From an uncultured Holophagales bacterium (GTDB taxonomy: Bacteria; Acidobacteriota; Thermoanaerobaculia; UBA5066): DNA of 8,905 bases. Positions 1-7,100 of the stretch are shown piece after piece. The notes beneath the pieces are model-generated. The model worked only from the letters and a program-made list of their open reading frames with translations. It was not told where the DNA came from and ran no database searches. Numbering within the stretch: position 1 is the stretch's first letter; every line of letters starts with the position of its first letter. Made by a program: the position numbers and the translations under genes. The stretch covers positions 1 through 8,905 of the forward strand of contig CALMDF010000344.1 of the NCBI GenBank assembly GCA_937864895.1, read 5' to 3'.

Positions 1-3000
1 GGGTGCTCGCCCGCGCCGAGGCCGCGATCGGCCTGTCGGTCGCGGGCCCGTACCTCGACGCCGGAGACCTCCTTCTCGACGACGCCCGCCCACGCCTCGT
101 CTCGACGACGCCCGCCGACGGCGCAACCGGGGTCGGCCTCGTGCCCGGGATCCGCGTCGTCCTCTCCGAGCCGCTCGGGGCCGGTCTCTTCTCCCGGAGG
201 CCGGGTGAGTTCGTCGAGCTGAGCGGGCCGTTCGGAAGTGTGGCGATCGACGTTTCGCTCGAGGCGGGCGAGACGGCTCTCGGCGTGGCGTTCCCCGTGG
301 GCACGGCGCTCGCCGGGGCGACCTCCTACCAGCTCCGCATTCTCGGCTCTCTCCCCGACCGATCCGGCATGACCCTCGGCGGAGACCTCGTCGTCCGCTT
401 CACGACGGCCGACCTGTCCGCCCCCACGGTCCTGACCTCGGCGCCCCTGCCGGGGCAGATCCAGGTCGCGACGGACGTGAACCCCGTCGTGGTCTTCACG
501 AAGACGATCGATACGGCCACGGTCGCTTCCGGCGCGAGGCTCGAGAGGGTCGACGAGCCGCGGGGCCCGGTCGCGTCGGCCCCCTCACTTCGCCCTGACG
601 GCAGAACTCTCGCCCTGAACCCGGCCGGAGGCCTGGAGATCGAGGGGCACTACGAGATCGTCGTCGACGGCATCGCCGACGTCGCCGGGAACCGGCTCCC
701 GGCGGGGGTCCGGATCCCCTTCCTGACCCGGGACGACCGCGCCCCGGGCGTAGTGGTCGACGCCCCCTCGACGGAGACGCCGCTCGAGGGGAGCTGGCAG
801 AGCTACACGCTCCGCTTCGGCGACGACGACGTGGCGCGGCTGCGGCTCACGGTCGTGACGGCGACGGGAGCTTCCGTGTGCGGTGAGACCGCGCCCGCCG
901 CCTCGTCCAGGGCGGAGACCTTCTCCTGCCGGCTGCCGGCGATCTCGGCGGCGGGAGGCACGAGAGCCGTCCTCCGGGCCGAGGCGGAAGACCGCTCGGG
1001 CAACGCCTCCCTCCCGTCGGAGAGGGTCCTCACGCTCTCGCCCGACGCACCGCCCGTTCTCACGATCTCGAACCCGCCGGCCGGGACGCGATTCCTCTCG
1101 GGGACGACGGTCACGGTCCTGGGGAGCGTCCTCGAGGACAACGGCCCGGCGACGGTGACGGCGCGGTTCGGCGCGACGAGCCGGACGGCCGGTGCCACGG
1201 GAACGTTCACGTTCGCGTTCCCGGTGCCCGTCGTATCCGCCCCCGGGACGATCGTCCTCGAGGTCTCGGCGGTGGACGCCGGGGGCAACGCGGCCCGCCC
1301 GGTCGCCATTCCCCTCGGGATCGACCCGGACCTGGCCGCGCCGTCGATCTCGATCGCTTCCCCGGAAGACGACGCCGCCGTCCTCGGCGGCCGGGCCCTT
1401 CGCCTCGTCGCCTCGGCGTCGGACGACGCTCCCGGCGTCCGGCTCCGCTGGCGAGCCGCGGGAGGAGCCTGGAGCACGCCCACCTCGGGGGTGCTCTCGA
1501 TCCTCGTTCCGACCCCCGCGGTCGCCGGGGAGACGCGGTACGTCCTCGAGCTCGAGGCCCGCGACGGAGCCGGGAACACGGCCTGGGCGACGCGCGGGGT
1601 TCGACTCCTGCCGAACCTCGCTCCCTCGATCGCGCTCTCGGCGCCCGGCGCTGACTTTCGCGTCACCGCCCTGTCCGCCTTCACCGTCTCCGGCACGGCC
1701 CGGGACGACGGCGGCGTCCCGGCCGTGACCGTGACGTACGGCGGACAGGCCCGGACGACGACCGCGGCGAGCTTCTCGTTCGTCTTCACCGCCCCGGCCG
1801 TCTCGGTTCCCACGGAGACCTCGGTCGCCGTCGTCGCGGCGGACCCGGAGGGGAACGCCTCGGCGCCCCTCTCGGTTCCGGTGACGGTCGTTCCCGACGC
1901 GGGAGGAACGCCGACGGTCGTCCTGGCGGCGCCGGCGCCAGGGATCCTCCTCGCGGACCCGGGCACGAAAGTGGTTCTCACCTGTGCCGACAACGTCGGC
2001 CTCGATGCGGCGACGGTCGAAGTGACGGGAGGCCTCTCCTCCGGGGAGCGGCAGGGTCTTCCGCTCGCGGGGACGAGCGCGGAGGTGGTCGTCCCTCTCG
2101 TCCCGACGGCCGCCCCCTTCGGCACGCCGGCGCGCATCCTGGCAAGCCTCCGGAACATCTCCGCGCACGGTGCCGCGCTCGACGTGGCTCTTCCCGTGGC
2201 CTTCCATCGCCTCGGGACGCCGGTGGCGGCCGGTCCCTGGAACGAGGGGGGCCTCCTCTCCGCGAGCTTCCGCCTGACGACCGAGGGGATGCGCCGGGCG
2301 GTGGCCCTGAGGCTCGAGATCGGCACCGACGCACCGGCCGGGTTCGTCCCGCTCGCCTGCGCGCAACGGAACGGCCGTCTCGCGGAGCTCGAGACGCTCT
2401 CCGTCGTCGTTCCGGCCGGACGCTCGGATCTCGTCCTGCGCTCCGTGCTCGTGGACGCGGAAGGACACGAGGCGCCGGCAGCGGATTCGGACGGGCGCTC
2501 CCCCTTCCAGAGGCCGCTACCGACGACGGCCGACACGGTCGCCCCCGGCGTCACGATCGTCGCGCCGGTGGAGGCGAGCCCGTTCGCCGTCGGCACGCCC
2601 GTCGACGTCGATGTGACGGCGGCGGACGACGTGAGACTCCGTTCGATCGAGGTGACCTTCGCCGGGGTCACGAAGGCGTGCTTCGCCTCGCCGTGCCGCG
2701 TCACCTTCTTCGCCCCGAGAGTCACGGGGCCGACGGCGCAGACGGTCCTGGCCGTCGCGAAGGACGTCTCGGGCCAGAGCGCGAGCGCCTCGGTCGAGGT
2801 CGTGGTCGAGCCAGCGGGGCCGGCCGGGCCGGCGGGCGAGGGATCGCGGGGCGACGGGCGCCGGCCGCGCATCGCCTTCGTCACGCCGTGGCTCACGCCG
2901 TCGCCGGTTCCGCCTCTCTCCACCTACGTGCCCTGGGCCGACGCGGAGGACGAGGACGGCATCGAGACGATCGAGTTCTTCCTCGGCGACGGAACCGGGG

Positions 3001-4016
3001 AGCCGTGCCTCGTCCTCCGGATGCCCGCGGACGCGTGGCCCCCGCGGCGCGGCTGCGCGATCCCCGCCCTGGCGGAGGGCGCGGAGCTTCCGTTCCTCGC
3101 GCGCGCGACGGACAGGTCCGGGGAGAGTGCCGAAGCGAGGGCGCTCCTCGTGATCCGGGACGGCCTGCGCGTCGTCGGGCCGGCGATTCTCGCGACGCAT
3201 GGCAGCAGACACAAGGGTGACCTGGTCTACGTCGAGGGTCCGGTCGAGGTCGACGGCGAGCTGAGAGTCGGCGAGCTCCACCTGCGGGCGGGGGCGACGC
3301 TCCGGCCGGCCCGGTCCGGGGGAACGCCCGAGGCGGTTCGAATCCACGCGGAGGGCAATCTCGTCCTCGACGCGGGCTCGCTCGTCGACGTCTCGGCGAC
3401 CGGGGTCCGCCCCCTTTCCGGGCTCGACGTGGTTCCGCCCGACGGGGAGGGGGAGGGCGCGCCGCACGGCGGCGATGCGGGCGCGGAGGCGGCGATCCGG
3501 CGTGCCTACGGGTCCTGCTTCGCGCCGGTTCTCCCTGGCGCGCGCGGGGGCATCGCGGGCACGCTCGGCGGGGGCCTGGTCTTCCTCTCCGCGAGAGAGC
3601 TCATTCTCGCCGGCGTCGTGACGGCGGACGGAGAGGATTCCGGAGGCGACAGGCCCGCCTGGCGAGGGCTCGGCGCGGGAGGCTCGATCTACCTCCAGGC
3701 CCTCGAACGGATCACCGGGCCTCCCGACGAGGGAAGCCGGCGCCGGGGGATCCTCTCGGCCCGCGGCGGCTCGCCCTCGCCGGCCGAGGCGAGCCCGTTC
3801 CCCATGGCGTTCGCCGCCGGGGGGCGGATCTCGCTCCTGGCGCCGTCGGTCACGCTTCCCGCGCTGGACGTCGCCGGGACGAGGCTCCCGGACGGCACGG
3901 CGTCGGGACGGCCAGGGACGGTGTTCCTCCGCGACGCCGCGAGGCCGGACGGCGTCTTCGTCCTGCCGCCGGCGGGCGGCGGATCCGATGGCACCGCGCC
4001 CGGTGAGGCCCCGTGA
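1..4016 (+). CDS. Large multi-domain Ig-like surface protein, 5'-partial (gene A)
   Basis: This is the 3' part of a very large gene. The frame is open at the left edge, so the GTG at position 3 is probably internal; residues are numbered from it (1337 in window). Residues 29-135 and 139-245 look like SbsA-type Ig-like domains (PADGATGV opening, DVAGNRLP and FTT endings). Residues 246-936 hold several diverged Ig-like domains recognised by openings such as APPVLTISNPPAGT and closings such as DRSGN, DAGGN and DGAGN. A short PAGPAGPAGEG linker (937-947) follows. Residues 955-1058 resemble the bacterial Ig family with the D-x-DG-I-x-x-IEFF signature (ADAEDEDGIETIEFF). Residues 1059-1337 are a Gly-rich beta-helix-like region. 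I see no membrane segment, sortase signal or enzyme motif; the protein ends in a Gly/Pro tail. Cysteines come in close pairs (293/309, 893/898, 1002/1018), fitting an exported protein with disulfides. The inferred role is a surface or secreted structural/adhesive protein. The ligand is unknown, and export cannot be shown because the N-terminus is missing. Confidence 0.9.
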   Translation, partial: VLARAEAAIGLSVAGPYLDAGDLLLDDARPRLVSTTPADGATGVGLVPGIRVVLSEPLGAGLFSRRPGEFVELSGPFGSVAIDVSLEAGETALGVAFPVGTALAGATSYQLRILGSLPDRSGMTLGGDLVVRFTTADLSAPTVLTSAPLPGQIQVATDVNPVVVFTKTIDTATVASGARLERVDEPRGPVASAPSLRPDGRTLALNPAGGLEIEGHYEIVVDGIADVAGNRLPAGVRIPFLTRDDRAPGVVVDAPSTETPLEGSWQSYTLRFGDDDVARLRLTVVTATGASVCGETAPAASSRAETFSCRLPAISAAGGTRAVLRAEAEDRSGNASLPSERVLTLSPDAPPVLTISNPPAGTRFLSGTTVTVLGSVLEDNGPATVTARFGATSRTAGATGTFTFAFPVPVVSAPGTIVLEVSAVDAGGNAARPVAIPLGIDPDLAAPSISIASPEDDAAVLGGRALRLVASASDDAPGVRLRWRAAGGAWSTPTSGVLSILVPTPAVAGETRYVLELEARDGAGNTAWATRGVRLLPNLAPSIALSAPGADFRVTALSAFTVSGTARDDGGVPAVTVTYGGQARTTTAASFSFVFTAPAVSVPTETSVAVVAADPEGNASAPLSVPVTVVPDAGGTPTVVLAAPAPGILLADPGTKVVLTCADNVGLDAATVEVTGGLSSGERQGLPLAGTSAEVVVPLVPTAAPFGTPARILASLRNISAHGAALDVALPVAFHRLGTPVAAGPWNEGGLLSASFRLTTEGMRRAVALRLEIGTDAPAGFVPLACAQRNGRLAELETLSVVVPAGRSDLVLRSVLVDAEGHEAPAADSDGRSPFQRPLPTTADTVAPGVTIVAPVEASPFAVGTPVDVDVTAADDVRLRSIEVTFAGVTKACFASPCRVTFFAPRVTGPTAQTVLAVAKDVSGQSASASVEVVVEPAGPAGPAGEGSRGDGRRPRIAFVTPWLTPSPVPPLSTYVPWADAEDEDGIETIEFFLGDGTGEPCLVLRMPADAWPPRRGCAIPALAEGAELPFLARATDRSGESAEARALLVIRDGLRVVGPAILATHGSRHKGDLVYVEGPVEVDGELRVGELHLRAGATLRPARSGGTPEAVRIHAEGNLVLDAGSLVDVSATGVRPLSGLDVVPPDGEGEGAPHGGDAGAEAAIRRAYGSCFAPVLPGARGGIAGTLGGGLVFLSARELILAGVVTADGEDSGGDRPAWRGLGAGGSIYLQALERITGPPDEGSRRRGILSARGGSPSPAEASPFPMAFAAGGRISLLAPSVTLPALDVAGTRLPDGTASGRPGTVFLRDAARPDGVFVLPPAGGGSDGTAPGEAP
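84..737 (+). other. Tandem pair of SbsA-like Ig domains in gene A
   Basis: Two consecutive domains of about 105 residues each (about 29-135 and 139-245). The first opens with PRLVSTTPADGATGV and closes near VVRFTTADLS. The second opens with APTVLTSAPLPGQIQVATDV and closes with VDGIADVAGNRLP and IPFLTRDD. The opening P-x-DG-x-x-x-V, the S/F-x-E/K central strand and the D-x-AGN-x-L near the end are typical of the SbsA/Big_5 Ig-like family found in S-layer and other extracellular proteins. The first domain closely resembles one in gene B (about 1135-1237). These are structural spacer modules, and no catalytic role is expected. Confidence 0.7.
3177..4013 (+). other. C-terminal Gly-rich beta-helix-like region of gene A
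   Basis: Residues 1059-1337 of gene A abandon the Ig pattern. They show short alternating strands (VYVEGPVEVDGELRVGELHL, then AVRIHAEGNLVLDAGSLVDV) followed by Gly-rich turns. GAGGSIYL (about 1225-1231), AAGGRISLL (1271-1279) and PGTVFLRD (1304-1311) are the clearest landmarks. The pattern of a GG-R-I strand, a V-x-L-x-x-LDVAG strand and a closing GTVFL strand resembles the parallel beta-helix-like segment found in many giant bacterial surface proteins, where GSGGRI and GTVYL are typical landmarks. The family resemblance is from memory, and the solenoid fold is inferred. It ends in a low-complexity Gly/Pro tail without an anchor. Confidence 0.55.
4002..4008 (+). promoter_or_regulatory. Possible ribosome binding site for gene B, inside the end of gene A
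   Basis: GGTGAGG lies four bases before the GTG at 4013 and contains GAGG, a partial match to the Shine-Dalgarno consensus. The spacing is short and the match imperfect, so part of the initiation may come from ribosomes finishing gene A at the overlapping TGA. An in-frame TGA at 4004-4006 lies within this site, so gene B cannot start any further upstream. Confidence 0.45.
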
Positions 4017-4105
4017 CGTCCCCGGCCGTCCCCCGCCGCCCCGGCACGGCCGCCCGGGCCTGCGTCCTGGCGCTCTGCCTTCTCTTCGGGGCGCGGCTCT
4101 CGGCG
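4013..4105 (+). other. Predicted Sec signal peptide of gene B
   Basis: The first 31 residues have a basic n-region (R8, R9, R15), a hydrophobic core (ACVLALCLLFGA, 16-27) and a likely signal peptidase I site after RLSA, before DDPFG. The sequence before C22 (VLAL) does not fit a lipobox, so a lipoprotein is unlikely. The two arginines lack the rest of a Tat motif. This peptide is the main evidence that gene B is a true gene start and not the continuation of gene A after a frameshift. Confidence 0.75.
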
Positions 4106-7100
4106 GACGACCCGTTCGGCGTGGCCGGCGGGATCGGTGAACGGGCCCTCGTGGCGGAAGGGGACGTGGACCTTCGCGGAGGCGCCGTCGTCGACTCGGT
4201 GGGCCTGCTGGGGACCTCTTCGGGAAGAGGAAGGGGACACGTCGTCGCGGGAGGTGACCTCCGTCTTTCGGGACGCGCCCGCGTCGACGGCGACGCGCGA
4301 TTCGGCCCGACGTCGCGAATGGAGAAGGCCGGCTCGTCGTCCGTGTCGGGCGTGACCGGACCGCTGCCGGCCCCGCTCGCCCCGGCGGCGATCGACCTCG
4401 TGAAGCTCGCGGCGGAGCTCGAGGTCGCGAACGACAACGCCCGGATTCCTTCGACCTCCCTCGGCCGATCGCCGCTCACCGGCCCGGCCAGCCGGACTCT
4501 CGTCGTCGGCGAGGGCGATCGGCTCGAGCTCCCCGAGGGGACGTACTCGCTCGACGGCCTGAGCCTCGAAGGGAGCGCCGTCGTCACCGTGAGGGGGAGC
4601 GTCCGGGTTCTCGTCCGCGGCCCCGTCCGGCTCTCGGGCAGGAGCCGCCTGAACCCGGAGTCGGGGGCGTTCCGTCTCCGCCTCTGGTCGACGGGAAGCG
4701 ACTTCGTGGTCGAAGGAGACGCATCCCTGCGCGCCTTCGTCTACGCCCCCTCGGCCTCCGCCTCCCTCGTCGGCGACACGCTCCTCTGCGGCGGCCTCCG
4801 CGCCGCCTCGGTCCGCCTCGACGGGCAGGCTCGAGTCACGCGACTCGTCGAGGACATCCCTCCGCTGACAGCCTCCTTCACGGAGGCGGGAGCCCCGATC
4901 GCGAACGGCGCGACCTTCTCCCGGCCCGCCCGGCCCGAGGCGACGCCGTCGCCGCGCGTTCCCGTCCCGGAGATGGCGCTCCTCCTCGACGGGGCTCCCT
5001 TCCGATCGGGCGACGTCGTCTCCTCCCTGGGCGACCACGCGCTCGTCGCACGGCTCCGGGACACGTGGGGCCGGGATGCCGAGGCCTCGGTTGCCTTCCG
5101 GATCGTCGAGCCGGCGGGAGAGGCCCCCCGGCTCGCCATCCTCTCTCCGGCGGCGGGGAAGGTCCTCGGGGCGGGGCCCGTCGACGTCTCGGGGAGCGCG
5201 GGAACGTCCGTGTCGGTCGACGTCGACGGCGTCCCCGCCGTCGTCTCGAACGGCGGGTTCGCGGCTCGTGGCGTGCCGCTCGTCGAAGGGCCGAATTCCC
5301 TGGTCGCGAGCGGGCGCGACGCACAGGGCCGCGGCGGGACGGCGCGCGCGACGGTCTTGCTCGACACGGCCCCGCCCTCGATCGCAAGCCTCGAGGGGGG
5401 GCTGCCGCTTCTCGAGGGGCGTGTCTTCGCGAGGGCCGTCGTTCCCGTCGTCTCGGTCGTCGAGGCGAATCCCGCAGTGACGACGAGCTCGCTCGACGGG
5501 GTCCCGTTCCTCTCCGGGACCCCCGTGACGACGGAGCGGGAGCACGAGCTCGTGGTCTTCTCGGAGGACCGGGCCGGGAACCGGGCGACGGAAAGCGTCC
5601 GCTTCCGGGTCGACACGACGCCCCCTGCCGTCGCGATCACGCAGCCGTCGCCGGGGAGCGTCGTGCGGTCGCTTCCGGCGGCTCTCGCAGGGACCTGCGG
5701 TCCCGACGCCGTCCGGGTCTCGTCCGCCGGACGCAGCACGACTCCCGCGAACGGGGCCTTCGAGCTGACGGACTTCCCGTTCGTCGAGGGGCGGCGGACG
5801 GTCGTCGTCACGGCTTTCGACGCGGCTGGGAACGCAGCGACGGCGACGGCGGCCTACGTCGTCGACGTCGCGAGCCCGGCCCTCGCCATAACGTCTCCCG
5901 CGGAGGGCGCCATCCTGGGGACCGGGCCGGTCCTCGTCAGGGGAACGGCCACGGACGCGACGCTCGAGAGCGTGACGGTGGACGGTTTCGCGGCGACGGT
6001 CTCGAGCGGCGGAGATTTCTCCGCCGGGCCCTTCTCCCGAGCCGACGGCCCTGGCTCGTTCACCGCCTCGGCAGTCGACGCGGCCGGGCGAACCTCGACG
6101 GCGAAGGTGAACGTCACCGTCGACACCGTCCCTCCGGTCGTCTCCGTTCGCGTTGCCGCGACGGGCGCCGTGCTGGCTCCGGGGGCTCTCCTCTCCGTCG
6201 CGCCGGTCCTCGACGTCGTGGTCGCCGACGCGACGACGCCGGACCGGACGACGACGTCCGTCCGCGTGGACGGGGCGGCCTACGCAGGGGGCGCGATCGC
6301 CGGGGAGGGCTCGCACGGCATCGACGTCGTGGCGACCGACGGGGCGGGAAACGTCGCGGCGGTCTCCCTCTCCTTCACGCTCGACACCTCAGCGCCCGTC
6401 TTCGTAGACCTCCTTCCGGCCGAGGGGTGGGTCGGCCGCACCGCCACGATCACGGTGTCGGGGAGGGTGAGCGCGGACGCCGCCTCCGTCACGGTGAACG
6501 GGCTCGCGGCGGCCCTCGCAGGTGGAGCCTTCTCGAGAGACGGAGTCGCCCTTCTCGAAGGGCCGAACGTCGTCGCCCTGCGCGCGGAGGACGGCGCCGG
6601 AAACGCCGGAACCGCGACCCTGCGGCTCGGGCTCGACACGACGCCGCCCGCCATCGCGTTCTCGGGGCCGGCGGCGGGCAGTCTCCTCGGCGCTCTCACG
6701 GCGGATGCCCGGGGGACGGTGGCCGACTCGAACCTGGAGTCGGTGAGCGTCGACGGCGTCGTGGCAGATGTCGACGGCGGCGGCTTCAGCCGGGCGGGAG
6801 TGCCGCTCGTGGAAGGGCCGAACACGCTGACGGCCACCGCGCGCGACCGCGCCGGGAACACGGCTTCGGCAACCGTCGCGATCACCGCCGACTCGAAGCC
6901 CCCCGTCGTCTCGATAGGGGCGCCCCTGGCAGGAGCGGTCCTCGGCACGTCCCCGGTCGTCGTCACGGGGGGCGTGACGGACGCCCACCTCGACTCCGTG
7001 TCGGTCGACGGCGTCGTCGCCTCGCTGGAGCCCGCCGGCCGGTACCGGGCGGAGGTTCCGCTCGCCGAGGGGCGGGCGACGCTCGTGGTCACGGCGCGGG

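Noticed and set aside
585..2923. Overlapping minus-strand open frames (585-2468 and 803-2923)
   Set aside because: They lie opposite the Ig domains of gene A, have low-complexity Arg/Ala/Ser/Thr composition, overlap each other in different frames and show no recognisable motif.
3960..4013. LPPAGG near the end of gene A as a sortase-type sorting signal
   Set aside because: No hydrophobic membrane segment or basic tail follows, and the motif does not match LPXTG.
3960..4030. Possible frameshift splitting one giant gene into two
   Set aside because: Gene B begins with a convincing signal peptide at its first possible start, and gene A ends in a natural-looking Gly/Pro tail. A sequencing indel cannot be fully excluded but is not needed.
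3689..6316. Minus-strand open frame of 875 codons spanning the gene A/gene B junction
   Set aside because: Its translation is Arg/Gly/Asp-rich without domains, and it runs opposite two well-supported genes. With G/C at codon position 3 on the plus strand, antisense stops are rare, so long empty frames are expected.
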